From: Apostichopus japonicus
Taxonomy: Eukaryota > Echinodermata > Holothuroidea > Aspidochirotida > Stichopodidae
Assembly: GCF_037975245.1 (NCBI RefSeq)
Contig: NC_092567.1
Span: 18,546,876-18,610,875, forward strand
Direction of reading: 5' to 3'
DNA: 64,000 bases
Below are positions 45,572 to 57,106 of the stretch, piece after piece; the first letter of the stretch is position 1, and every line of letters begins with the position of its first letter. A program made the position numbers and the translations under genes. The notes beneath the pieces were generated by a model. It saw nothing but the letters and a program-made list of their open reading frames with translations. It was not told the origin of the DNA and did no database searches.

Positions 45572-46729
45572 ATCCATTTGTAACCCCGAATGCGCTACCT
45601 AACATGCATATGATGCATGAGGTATGTATGACTTTGACTAGACTAAAAACATTGCAATGATGTCCCCCCTTACGACGTATACCTGTACTGATCTTATAAT
45701 AATAGTTAACTGTTGCATCACTGATTAGTGAAAAGTACTGTAATTAGCATTACGCCGACGTTTAGTTCAATAATTGATATGATATCTTTGTGATTGTTAG
45801 ATTTAAATTTAAAATGTTCATCTCATTGATTAGACTGGACTGGATGTACTTTGATCTTTCGATAAGGCTAATTAATGTAGGTTAGAATTTAGGTTAGAGT
45901 GCTACAGATGCAACAAGTTCAACTCGTGCAGTAACAACTTATAGTGTTAGACTTCAGTATCACAAGCTATATAGCGTTTTGTGCCCATTTGACACGACCG
46001 CAGTGTTTTGTAAGTATCACCTGCTAAGATCAGGCCTATTTAGATAGTGATCTAGTTAAAGCCTACATTCGAGCCTATCCTTGTTTCTTAACATGTTTTC
46101 AAGTTGAAATAAAACTACTGTATAAACGCACCCTAACCAGCACTGCAGTTCTGCATGCTCTATTACTATTTGTGTAATTATACCTTATACACACCACTCA
46201 GTGCCACCACCTTCTGTGGATCAATGGGGGGTTACAGTAGGGGAAATTTCAATCAGAGGGACACCTTCACTAGTATAAGTACTGCATTGATTCATTCGGC
46301 TATTACTTTATTAGTGGAGTGATTGCATAACATTTTATTACATTCTATGATTTTTCTATGATTATGATTTTCTAAATGATTTTGAGATCCCTAACTTTTT
46401 GACTTAACATTACCCCAATTTTTACCTTTATCACCTTGATGACCCTACAGCAGTGTTGGAAAGGGGTCTGTTGGGAGAAGAGGACCCATCTCTTTTTGAA
46501 AAGTTCCATATGACTAACTGTGCTTAATTGCAAAGTAGTTTTATATATATATTGAAACTTTCAAACTTTTCATTAATTTGCATCCATTTGGTAAGCATAG
46601 TACTGTAATTGGTTATTCCTGCAACGAAAGTAATGATAAAAGAATCAGCAATAACAAAATAATATGGGTTGAGCCTGCAACACATTCTACGTGAATATAT
46701 CACTTGAATATATAATCTCTATTCAACAG
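45572..46729. other. Intergenic, upstream of the SDR gene
   Basis: AT-rich. A splice acceptor AACAG at 46727-46729 directly before the SDR coding exon suggests a non-coding first exon somewhere in this stretch. I could not place it. Confidence 0.4.
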
Positions 46730-46739
46730 ATCAGCCACG

Positions 46740-46974
46740 ATGCCTTCTTTAACTGAAATTCCCCTCATTTTGGGAGAACTGTTAGTTCTGCTTGTAAAGC
46801 TGTTATTTTTCTTCTTGGAAGCCTGCTATCGGTTAGTTGTTCCTCCAAGCCGGAAAGATGTGGCCGGCAAAGTTGTGCTGATTACTGGAGCTGGACATGG
46901 AATGGGCAGATGCACGGCCAAGCGATTCGCAAAACTACAAGCTCGTGTCGTTATTTGGGATATTAATGAAGCAG
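46740..46974 (+). CDS. SDR exon 1 (residues 1-78)
   Basis: The exon encodes the membrane anchor and [20 protein letters not shown]. The donor GTATTT follows GCA-G. The exon itself probably begins at 46730, after an AACAG acceptor. Confidence 0.9.
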
Positions 46975-49900
46975 GTATTTGTCATTACCGGCGGGGGGGG
47001 GGGCACTTTTCACAGTACATCCCCCTCTTTATCATGTCTTTAAAATCCTCTGGAGCTGTAAAATAAGTGTCGGTGCTCCTTCCCCCTTTACTTTCTAGTT
47101 TTGCACAAAATGGAAGTTGGTGTGTCTAGCCTGACAGAATATTCATGCAGGCTGGCAAAAAAAGAGTAAACTCTTTGGTTGCTTGGGATAAGCTGTTTGG
47201 TTAGAAATTTGTCCATGACATAAAACCAATAAGTATGACATTTGGGTAATTGTCTCCTGTACTGTAGGTAATGTGATGCAATGTACGTGGATCGTCAATT
47301 CCGTTATTAAAGGCATTGAAGACTCGCCCCAAACCGCGTGCGGCCATCTGAATAAGTTAACTTTACTTCTGTTGCTTGCAAGTGACGTTTTGTTCGTGTC
47401 GCTACAAATTGCAGACAGTAATGAAACGTGATACCTTGTTATATTTAGCTGGACCTGAGATGTCCATCGCTGTATCGTTTGTTCACTGTGCTGTGGGTTT
47501 TGACCGCAGCTGTATGTACTGACTGTACACTAGTGTCTAATTACCGATGGTAGCAAGATGTGTGTGTATTTTCTGGGATAGATGGGGGTGTCTAACACTT
47601 CTGTTACACCTCATTCGAAACTAGGTCAGATAACCGGCATTAGACGTTTCTTTTTGCGAGAGTCTTCACACCCTTTAAGATATCTCCTCTTTGAATCATT
47701 CTGCCAGGTAACAGCAGAACGGTCAAAGAAATACAATCCAGCGGAGGAGAAGTTTATGCTTACACTGTCGATGTCACAAAGAAAGAGAAAGTGTATGAAG
47801 CAGCAGAAAAGTGAGTCATTTTGCAGAAAGTGTTGTAATGGGTCTTGATGTAAGTTGTAACCTGACTTCAGGCACATAGCCTGGGGGGGAGGGCGCAAAG
47901 GCCCCTCCCCCCCTTGAGCATATTTTTAATTTTTTTTATGATATAGCTAGTAATTTCAAAGTAGAAAATGCTTAGATGCAACATACAAGGCCTGGGAAGT
48001 GCCATTTCCAGTGATCTGGGAGGCATTTTCGGCCAAAATTTTCTTGTACGCTTTGCGTCAACCCATGGTGGCGCTACGCTTAGATAGTTTGCCTACAGGC
48101 TTCGCCCCTCCCTTAGCAGAGTCCTTGCTACGCGCCTGCCTGACTTGAGTTAAGTTGTATCAAGTCCTGTATCGAGTGTATAATATCAAAAGTGATGTGA
48201 CTCTAACAGACGTGTCACAGTGTTCCCCATAGAGATGTTTTGAGTCAGGACAATTATTGGTGCAGCCTAGAAGTGCAAGAGGACTCATCGGTTCATTGCT
48301 GGTGTCTGTAGCTGGTTTCATGCAGTGGCGCAACCATGGATACTTCTGGCTTTAGCCTAGCCCGGCCCCCCTACCCCTACCAGACAGAATATTATAATCC
48401 TGGTTTACAGTACATAAAAATATGCCACATGTGGATGCAGTACAACCTAAGAAAAAAGTTGAATGCACCCTCGTCTGGTTTCGTTGGTTGGATCCAAATA
48501 AAGACACTCATTTAATTTACTGAAGCAAGTATTTGTCTTTTTTCATTTATGAAAAAACAATGGTGTGCAAATTGGTAGCTTTTAAAGTTTTGTAACAATT
48601 GCACCAGTTTATCTCGAGAATGGCAAAATCTGTGCAGTGATGAACAAGATAAAGTTAATATTTCCATCGTAATGGCAGAAACAGTTAATTACACAGAGGT
48701 AGAATATTACCCCAAATATAGAACCTTGTAAATTAACTGTCCCCATTTACAAAATAAACAAAAACAAAAGAAAAAAGAGGAAAAGCCGAACGATGCTTGA
48801 AAGTGGAAACAAATGATGAAATATGATCCCTAAAAATAATCTTTTGCTGATTTATCAAAATTTGGTGTTTTTCATCTTTTGACAGGGTTAAAAAGGATGT
48901 CGGCAAAGTGGATATCTTGATCAATAACGCAGGAATATTGGTCGGTGAGCTTCTGCTGGAACTTACAGATGATCAGATACAGAGGGTCATGAACGTCAAC
49001 GTTATGGCACATTTCTGGGTATGTTGTGTGGTAAACAATCGATTACAGCTCTGTGCCATCTAGACCTCTTTGTAGTCTGGCAAGGAATCACGTAGTTGCT
49101 GGCAGAATGGTATCATTGTCACATTAGCACAGTCTTTTACATCATTGTTCCGTCTAGCACAGGGGTGGGCAACCTTTTTGAATGAATGGGCCAGATATAA
49201 GGAGTGAAAAATTGACTGGGCCGCACCTAACCAACGACCTGCTGTTGATTTCAAACCTTTGATTCCGAGGACTTTCAAGCAATAGGTGTGTGCACTTAAT
49301 CCGTATTCACAAATACATAATGTCATTACAGTACAGTTAATAATTAATGGGGATAATAGGCCTACCTGTATCATTACTGCCGATAAATTCTAAGCAACTA
49401 GCTTGTTTCTTGTGATGATGTAAAATAGATTGATATTTTTTCCTTTTCCTTGAGACATCTCACAGACTCACAAGCCGCAAAAAATCACTGGTGGGCAGCA
49501 CGTGGCCCGCGGGTTGCCGTAGGTTGCCCACCCCAGGTCTAGCGTGTTAGTAGCTCCTCTATCAGTGCTGGCCATATTGAACCATGATACTACGAAGGAT
49601 GGTCACCATCGATGATGATTGGCTATGGAAGACCCAAAACAATGTTAGATTGACAAGTTTTACTTGTCATTTAGCCTTTGAAAGATCCTGCTAGGATTGA
49701 AACGTCAGGCCAACTTACTTTGACACATTCTCCTACACAGGCGCTCTAGTGGATAAGCAGTTGGCTAACAGTTTTATTTTATTTGTGTTTAATACATGTA
49801 ACATTTTAATACTTTCTTTGTTCTATAGACCATTAGAGCTTTTCTCCCCGACATGTTGAGCGCTAACGAAGGCCATCTCGTCGCCATATCGTCCGCCGCA

Positions 49901-52706
49901 GGATACTTTGGGAAAAACTTCTTAGTAGACTATTCGGCTTCCAAATTCGCAGTGACGGGAATGGACGAATCTCTAGAGTTGGAATTGATGAAGAATTACG
50001 ACAACGCCAACATAAAGCTGACTATCGTTCATCCGTATATCGTGAAAACAGGCCTGGTGCACGGCTATACCAGCAGGTGGGTTGCCCTTTTCATTTTTAT
50101 AATATTTTTTATGGTCATCTTTAAAGGCATTGAAGACTCGCACCAAACCACGTGCTGCCTTCTGAAAAAGTTAACTTTCCGTTGCTTGCAAGTGCAGTTT
50201 TTTACTTGTCGCTACAAAATGCAGACAGTTTTGAAACCTGAGATGTCCATCGCTGCTATGTACTCTGTGTTGTGGGTATTGACCGTAGCTGCATGTATTG
50301 ACTGTACACTAGTGTCTAATTACCGACAGTAGCAAACTGTGTGTGTATTTTCTGGGATCGATGGTGGTGTCTAACACTTCTAAGAAGATTATGTCCTACA
50401 CAGCCTGGCTGCATCATGCTGCAGCCCCCTCAGCATCCTACTATTGACACAGTGCCTTAGTTCAATGTCAGCTGGCCTTTGATGCAATCATAGGAGCTCT
50501 GGGATGTTATGGGTTCTAGCTACGGCTGGAGAATGTGTTTTGTCTTTTACCCTTGTGAGAGCATGGCCACTGTTCTGTAGTTTTCCATGAACTTGCAAAT
50601 TGTGGTTAAGGGCATTGAAGACTCGCCCCAAACCGTGGGCCCTCTGAAACCCTCTGAAAAACGTTAACTTTCTGTTACTTGCAAGTGAAGTTTTCTTCTT
50701 GTCGCTACAAAATGCAGACAGTAATGAAACGTGATACCTTGTTATCTTTTATCTGGACCTGAGATGTCCACCACTGCTATGTACACTGTGTTGTGGGTAT
50801 TGACCGTAGCTGCATATATTGACTGTACACTAGTGGCTAATTACCAACAGTAGCAAGCTGTGCGTGTATTTTCTGGGATCGATGGTGGGTGTCTAATACT
50901 TCTGTACACCTCATTCAAAACTAGGTCAGATTACCGGCATCAGACGTTTCTTTGTGCGCGAGTCTCCACTCCCTTTAAGCAGTTGATTATTTAGTTTTTC
51001 TTAAAAAAGTTGATGAAATAATTTTTTTACCTAAGTTGTCTTTGTAGAATTTTTTACATCACATTGCTCCCTACATTCTGTTTACCTTTGTCACAATTTC
51101 TCGTTTTAGATTTATGCCGATTCTGGAGGAAGACGACGCAGCAGATACGATTGTTGATGGAATTCTCAGAAACAGAAGAAAGGTCTTCATTCCGAGTGAT
51201 CTTCGTCTCAGTGTGGTCTTTAAATAGTGAGTCGATCCACCTCCAAGTTGGCTGTTCTTGTTGTCGTCACCATTTGCAGCAGGGTTTTAACTGGGTTGTT
51301 GTGGGCCCTGGCCCAAAAGGGGTCCTGGTGGCGAGCAAGGCTGTGGGCAGGCAAAGCTGCTAGTGTCGATGTTAAACCTGTAATCAGTAAACCAAACAGA
51401 CCTCATGAACTCTGAGTGCCAACGATGAAATAAAAAATTGTGGACTCTCCTTTGAGGGCCAATTTCTATTTCTGCCCATGGGCCCAGACGCTCCATGCTA
51501 TGTCACTGCAGATCCACACACATATCTATACCTATGATAAGCCAGCTGCACTCCGCCTGCCTGAAGGTGTCCCTACTCAGTTGACTGTCTATCCTATCAT
51601 GTAAATTCCAATTGCAAATTTTCAGTCTCCACAGTGCAAGTCGAGGAAACTCAACATATGGTAGAGGTAGAAAATAGTCATTGTGTAAGCTCATCAGTTT
51701 GTTGAGGGTGGGGGCGGGGGAAGGAGGGGAAAGGGGTCAGTTGTAGGCTAAGGGACTATGGGAACAAGGTCACAACAGTCTATTTGTGTTGGGTTGCCAA
51801 GTGTAGAATATGACAAGTTTTAGCCACTTGTTAGAAAATGCTAACATTCGTTAAACTTCTACTTGCTAAAATCAAAGTACCCACTTGCACAAATCAGTTA
51901 CTATATTGATATTGATGTTTATGTCGTTAATATCTACTGAAAGAAATTATCAGTGCCTTTTTGTTTCCTTCTGGCCAAAAAGAGTAAAATCTGCTTGTAT
52001 TTAGCCAATAAAAAGCCTGAATTTTTAGATCTGATTGTATTCAGTCAAGGGTAGGAGGTACAAAATGACAACATAACTGGGCATATCACTCACTATCATC
52101 CATGTGCACAAATTATTCAAGGGCATTGTTCCTCTACCCCCTCAAGATGTCAGGGCTCCTTTATACTTCATAGGTGTTGTCTAAAAGATTAGGTGATCAT
52201 ACTTTATCCAGGAAACCCAAAGGACATGATATTGACCTCATGTTGACTTCAAGGGTCAGCCTTGTTGCCAGGGGCAACGAAGAGTTTTCGATTAAACTAA
52301 GAAACGGAGTCTCTCCTCGCATGCCCTTGCATGGTGAAGTGAAATGCTTGTAGCAGTTTGAGTGTGACTGAAACAAGTATCTGATTTGCTAAATTGGGAG
52401 AATGGAGGGGTTGGAGGAGGGGGGGGGGGTTTGATTGGGGTGCAAGGCTCTAAGCTGGAGTATGAATACTCACATCTGCACTTGAGTTTCAAAGTAGATT
52501 TGTTATCAAAGAGTGCAAATGCAGACAACTGTGCTGGAATACGAACAGGAGTCTTTCAAGTCAAAATTTGATTATCCATTTTTAACCATTTTTGTTGTCC
52601 TTCCTTCTTTCTTCTCTTACCTCTCAGCATTATGCCGCACAAGAGTTACTTAGCGTTGGCCGACTTTTTCAAGTCCGAGACATGCTCACAGGGGAAGCAG
52701 GATTAA
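46740..52706 (+). CDS. SDR16C-type short-chain dehydrogenase/reductase (RDHE2/RDH10/HSD17B11-like), complete, 6 exons
   Basis: Coding exons are 46740-46974, 47708-47810, 48886-49018, 49829-50076, 51110-51226 and 52628-52706 (915 nt, 304 residues, all phases joined). Order: hydrophobic N-terminal membrane segment [20 protein letters not shown] (about residues 9-28); TGAGHGMG cofactor loop (about 49-56); WDIN at the end of strand 2, the Asp suggesting NAD(H) preference; LINNAGIL; catalytic Ser in [12 protein letters not shown] with catalytic Tyr and Lys; C-terminal [20 protein letters not shown] and ADFFKSETC. Vertebrate SDR16C members of about 300-310 residues are ER or lipid-droplet retinol/steroid dehydrogenases; substrate here is inferred only. 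The intron 1-4 sequences hold MITEs; the last exon is tandemly duplicated downstream. Exact orthology among SDR16C paralogues cannot be settled by eye. Confidence 0.92.
47309..47685 (+). mobile_element. TTAA MITE, copy 2 (SDR intron 1)
   Basis: It runs TTAAAGGCATTGAAGACTCG to GAGAGTCTTCACACCCTTTAA with near-complete terminal inverted repeats and TTAA on both sides. It ends just 20 bp before the exon 2 acceptor. Confidence 0.82.
47708..47810 (+). CDS. SDR exon 2 (residues 79-113)
   Basis: The exon reads [20 protein letters not shown] then [13 protein letters not shown], with the D-V motif that contacts the adenine ring. The acceptor is CCAG and the donor is GTGAGT. Confidence 0.9.
47869..48138. 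mobile_element. hAT MITE in SDR intron 2
   Basis: The ends are CAGGCACATAGCC and TTGCTACGCGCCTG. The 8-bp duplication CCTGACTT is perfect (47861-47868, 48139-48146). The hairpin module is at 47993-48092. It is related to 1966-2257. Confidence 0.93.
48886..49018 (+). CDS. SDR exon 3 (residues 113-157)
   Basis: The exon contains [20 protein letters not shown] and [12 protein letters not shown], including the NNAG motif. The donor is GTATGT. Confidence 0.92.
49160..49536. mobile_element. hAT MITE (CAGGGGTGGGCAACC family) in SDR intron 3
   Basis: The ends are CAGGGGTGGGCAACCT and AGGTTGCCCACCCCAG. The 8-bp flanks GTCTAGCA and GTCTAGCG match 7/8. It is the reverse-oriented relative of 11822-12164. 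Confidence 0.9.
49829..50076 (+). CDS. SDR exon 4 (residues 158-240, catalytic)
   Basis: The exon contains [39 protein letters not shown] and [12 protein letters not shown]. It carries the Ser, Tyr and Lys of the active site. Acceptor TATAG and donor GTGGGT. Confidence 0.93.
50125..50386 (+). mobile_element. TTAA MITE, copy 3, truncated (SDR intron 4)
   Basis: It starts TTTAAAGGCATTGAAGACTC and keeps TGACTGTACACTAGTGTCTA, but is cut off near CTAACACTTC without its right terminus. Confidence 0.75.
50606..50989 (+). mobile_element. TTAA MITE, copy 4 (SDR intron 4)
   Basis: It runs TTAAGGGCATTGAAGACTCG to GCGAGTCTCCACTCCCTTTAA and is full-length. It makes two family members in one intron. Confidence 0.8.
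51110..51226 (+). CDS. SDR exon 5 (residues 240-279)
   Basis: The exon reads [20 protein letters not shown] and [18 protein letters not shown]. The donor GTGAGT follows TA, avoiding the TAG that would otherwise end the frame. Confidence 0.88.
52628..52706 (+). CDS. SDR exon 6 (residues 279-304 and stop)
   Basis: The exon reads [20 protein letters not shown] then SQGKQD and TAA at 52704-52706. The acceptor CTCTCAG follows a long pyrimidine tract. Confidence 0.88.
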
Positions 52707-53066
52707 TGGAGCATCATTTACCGAAACAATGCCTTCATCCTCTTGATGACCAAAAAAAAACCAACAATTGTTTTTAAAAATATTTCCAAATGTTCAGCTT
52801 ATTATTCTATTCAATATTGCTCATGTTTGTTTGCAAAATTACAGATTTTTTTTTTGGTACAGACTTTTTAAAGTCGGAGACATGCTCACAAGGGTAACAA
52901 GATTAATGGAGCATCTTTCCAAAACAATGCCTTCATTCTTCTTTATGACCAAGAAAAAACAAAAAAAACAATTGTTTTTAAAAATTTTGCCAAATGTCCA
53001 GCATGTTATTATTCTATTCAAAGTTGGTCATTTTTTTTGCCAAATTACAGAATATTGTTTGTACAA
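52662..53066 (+). repeat. 200-bp tandem duplication covering the last SDR codons and 3' UTR
   Basis: Copy 1 starts GACTTTTTCAAGTCCGAGAC at 52662, copy 2 starts GACTTTTTAAAGTCGGAGAC at 52862. Copy 2 still reads [11 protein letters not shown] before a stop, and the base pairs before it form a T-rich acceptor ending TACAG (52862). It lies in the presumed 3' UTR. Confidence 0.9.
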
Positions 53067-53302
53067 ATACATGCTGTTAGGATTTTTTTTGGTTAGTTTT
53101 TAGCTTTAATAGCCATTTCAGAAGCCTGAATTAAAAAAACAAAACTAACAATAGACCTGTGTTGCATCACAGATTATTTAACAGGATGTTATCTTTTGTG
53201 TCATGTGACTTTTCAATGTTTAATACATCAGCAAGGGAAGATTCTACGAATACAAGACTTTGTAAGAAACAAGTTTCTGTTTACAATCTGTAAATTACTG
53301 GT

Positions 53303-53668
53303 AATAATAATCATAATTCTCAGTTCTTATATAACACAACTTACAATAAAGTCTCGCCGCTGTACTTAGCCTTGGTCATTGGTAACTTGTCGCACCTACA
53401 CACCAAAGTGTGCACAATTCAAACAATCTCTCCTGGGGCACCACAACCACGTTACCCCTGGGGGACTTCCCATAGGGTGCAGCCACAAACCGGCGCAACT
53501 ATATTTACAAGTTACCTTGCAAGTCCCCATTTATACACCTGGGTGAAGAGAATCAATGGAGATAAAGTGCCTTGCCCAAGGATACAACGCAATGATTTGG
53601 CCAGGGCTCGAACCTGTAATCCTTAGATCACCAGTCCACTGCCTTAACCTCTTGACCACAATGCCCCC
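53303..53668 (-). mobile_element. tRNA-derived SINE with conserved central domain, SDR 3' flank
   Basis: On the minus strand the head reads GTGGTCAAGAGGTTAAGGC (A-box), then GGTTCGAGCCC (B-box). A body with the complement of AGTGCCTTGCCCAAGGATAC, a box widespread in marine invertebrate SINEs as I remember it, follows. It may be transcribed inside the SDR 3' UTR. Confidence 0.75.
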
Positions 53669-53885
53669 ATGGTAGGGATTAGATTAGACCTCAACATAAA
53701 GTTACTTGCAATAAACTCTGGATATAACCAAAGAAAGGTTGAACCAAGACCTACATTTTCTTTTGGTGATAAATAATTGCCATCAGTTTTGCAACAGTTC
53801 AGATAAAAGAGTCACATAGCCGATGTGTGTACCTGAGGAGTTAAATCCTTTCGTTTACTCTACAGATATGTAGATTTTCAAGTGT

Positions 53886-53900
53886 AGTGAAATAAAAGTT
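53886..53900 (+). terminator. Candidate polyadenylation signal for the SDR gene
   Basis: AATAAA in GTGAAATAAAAGTTTTG at about 53891 is followed by a GT-rich stretch. An alternative AATAAA lies at about 53345 inside the SINE. Which one is used is not determined. Confidence 0.35.
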
Positions 53901-53909
53901 TTGTTATAT

Positions 53910-56900
53910 GTACCCACGTGGCATGTTTGCTACTTCTGCGAGTCCAAAGTTTTTGAACAAGAATTTTTCGTTGTTTGACTAAATGGTTGTGGGTGTTGTA
54001 TGTTTGAGAAGATTAGCTTGCCTTCAGTTCTGTCCAGCTTGACTGGACATGCTGCCGGGGCTCTGAGAATTCATTTTCATAATATCTATACTTCCTGTGG
54101 TTCTATACTGGTCATGTTGGGTTGTCAATCGCTCAAAATATTGTAGTTTCCATTTCTGGTGGCTGGAGACGGATAAGGTGCTCTTGAAAGCATGAATGTC
54201 TAGGATTTCATAGAGCTGAGAAATCCAGTTGATCAACATGGTGAGGATTTGATAAAGCACCATATGTCTGGTAACTGTCCTCAGCCATCTGCAGGTTTGT
54301 ATCATATATAAGTAAAATGATAAATGTTTGTGCCCACCTCCCCCCCCCCCTTCTCCCCCGAAATCCTGCTGCTATGATATTGGCCTTGCCCCCTCCTGTA
54401 TGACCTGCAAAACTGCAGGCACCATCAAGATAAAGTATATCAAATATATAAACAAAATATATATAAAGACACACGTTTCATGTGAGTGTCAGTTTATTTC
54501 ATGTCCAGGAAACTACAACCACTTATCACTATGGAATGTTAATAATTCAATGCTCTCTCTCACTTTTACATTACAGTACATGTATTAAAATATTTGTAAG
54601 GAAGAATAAATGCAATATGGTTTAAAAAATCATAAAAACCAGATTATCAAAAATAAAATATTTCTCTTCTTTAACTGCTGTTGAGTTTCTATCTTGTTAA
54701 AACAAATCATAGAAAAGTAATAAACTAAAATATGATAATTAATATAATCTTTAAGGAAATTAATTGAGACAAAATTAGGTATAATAATGAAGTTTTGCAT
54801 GGTATCAAAGGCACAATCTCAAATTTGTGCAAATGAATTATTAGGTTTTAAAATGACTTCATTGTAAAATAGCTTGTCCATTTCCATTCATTTTGCATAT
54901 GGTTTTGCTACTTTGCTACAGGGTATTAAATTTCTTGCAATACAAATGATCTTCGCTCATGAGTCCCCCCCCCCTGCCCCCCCTTCACATATTATTGTTC
55001 CATAACTGTTGAATAATGATATTTGAGCTTACACGGATTCCGTAGCAGATATAAATAGACCCTACTTCATTTGCATATAAGATTCCAGGCTACTTTATTG
55101 TCCTCCTGTCATATAATTAAATACCAGCTGATTGTAATTTGTACGTCCAATTTAATGCTATTGTTAATACTTGATGATGCAGTTTTGTGTTAAATTTGCT
55201 AGAAAGTTAGTGAAATTTAAAAACCATACTTTGTTGTATATATTAAAGATTAAACCAGGGGGTGGTGGGCACCAAAATGTTATCTTTTATTTCAGTCACT
55301 CCCTTATAAGGCATTCCAGTTTTAATAGTTCCTTGTAAGGCACTCCAGTTACTTCCGTGTATTAAAGGTATTTTTGGACCATTGTATGGTTCTCGGCTAG
55401 CTATCCCCTTTGTACATGGATATGTTCGGTTACTCTCCTGTATAGCATTTTGGTTACTATATACCATTGCCAGGCTTTGCAAGTAGCCTACTCCTACTGA
55501 AGCAACCTCAGTTAGCCACTTTTAACTGCTAGTTTGGCTGTATAAGCATGTCAGTTATTCATACGTATTAAAGGCATTTGGGTTTCTCCCATGGTTTAGG
55601 AATTTCATTTATGTCCATCAATATCTGTCCAATATCTGTCAATATCTGTCCATCAATAGCTGTCCAATATATCACTGTTCGAAACTTAGAATGACTACTT
55701 GCATACACTGCAAATTTTCACATCTCTACAGTAAATTTACCTAGACAAAACATACTGAAAATGATATGGTTTTGTGTACCAAACTGATATGAATTAGTGG
55801 ATTTTGCATAGCCATTTGTTCCTATTTGTTGCCCTGCAATCGCCACCCTATCAGTATGATAATAAAAAAATATTTAAGCTAGAACTTTGTGAAAGTTAAA
55901 TTTATTTTTTTGAAAGATCGAAATGCACCAACTGTACCCTTTGGTTTCAGCAATCTGTCCATCCATTGTTCGGTCAATTGATTGTTCAGTTGCTTGATGA
56001 AGAATGCCTGGTTTGTCTGAAGAGGGACAAAAATAATACAGAAAAACATCTTCTTACCTCTGCTGACATCAATGTTCCAATAATAAAAATTGTTTGCCTA
56101 TTTGTCCAATTTTTACAATGAGGTCCATAGGTTCCTCTAGGCAGTGCCAAAAGTTTAACAACCTCTGGGGCCCTACAATGCACCATATGGTTGCCTGTAT
56201 CTGTGTTCACAAGGCCCATTAACCACTGGGACAACCTTCACCTTGGGGTCCTTACTGCTCCCCTCGTGTGCCTTCAGGATAATACAGAACTACCTCCCTG
56301 GAGGTATTCCAATGTTTGTAGTTTCCCTTAATAAATTTTTGACATATTTGGTCTCTTCTATATTTTCATTATGAATGTAAAAGCTATCGTTGCTACTGAC
56401 AACATTGTTTTCACATTGGGTATTGTATTACTGAAACTGTACACAGTAATGAAACACTACATGCTTGAATAATAAGATCACTCAGATCCTAACAACTTTC
56501 TGCTCATCAGACTAGTTCTGGATACAACCAGACGTTAAGGCTGCATGTGACTAATACTCAGTTTCATAGAACTGTGGCTGCCACTAATGTAGAATAACAT
56601 CCAGCTTTAAGGTCAGCTGGTGTTAGATGTTATTGAACATGGTGAGGAAGAATTAATCAAGTCTGAAGTATTTAACCTTTATATAGTATGCCTTATATAT
56701 ACCTACGGCCTAAGGCACCCACAACATTTTAAATAGAATAATCCAGAAAACTCAACCAGAATAATCAACAGAGCCAGAATAATCAACAGATTATTCTTGT
56801 TGTTGGGTCCAAATTCTTAAGATGTTCCTATTAGAAGGTCAACCTTTAGAGAGTTCAACATCTCAGTCAAAAACATCCATGGGGGGTGAGAGTAAAAAAT

Positions 56901-56990
56901 TATAGAAAAATATCGTAAATGACCATTCTGACATGTTAGCATATCTGGAATCAGTAACAAATGAAAAAAACCATGAAAAATAAAAAATTA
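53910..56990. other. Intergenic between SDR and GATD1 3' ends
   Basis: The genes converge here. The stretch is AT-rich with isolated C-runs (54341, 54966). The minus-strand open frame at 54024-54305 has no recognisable features. GATD1 3' UTR presumably occupies the right part. Confidence 0.4.
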
Positions 56991-57106
56991 TTACCTCAAA
57001 TTACAAAGGAGAATTAGGTTCTGGACAGCTGTGACAGTAGAGGCTTCATTCTGACCTGTAATCAGGAACCTGTCTATAATAACGTGAGGCTCACCCGGTT
57101 CGCTCG
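56991..57106 (-). CDS. GATD1: GATD1 exon 7 (residues 177-214 and stop)
   Basis: The exon reads SEPGEPHVIIDRFLITGQNE then ASTVTAVQNLILLCNLR and TAA at 56991-56993. The acceptor is AACAG. Confidence 0.92.

Noticed and set aside
54024-54305. Minus-strand open frame of 93 codons
   Set aside because: No recognised motif, no clear splice or start context, and length attainable by chance; left unannotated.
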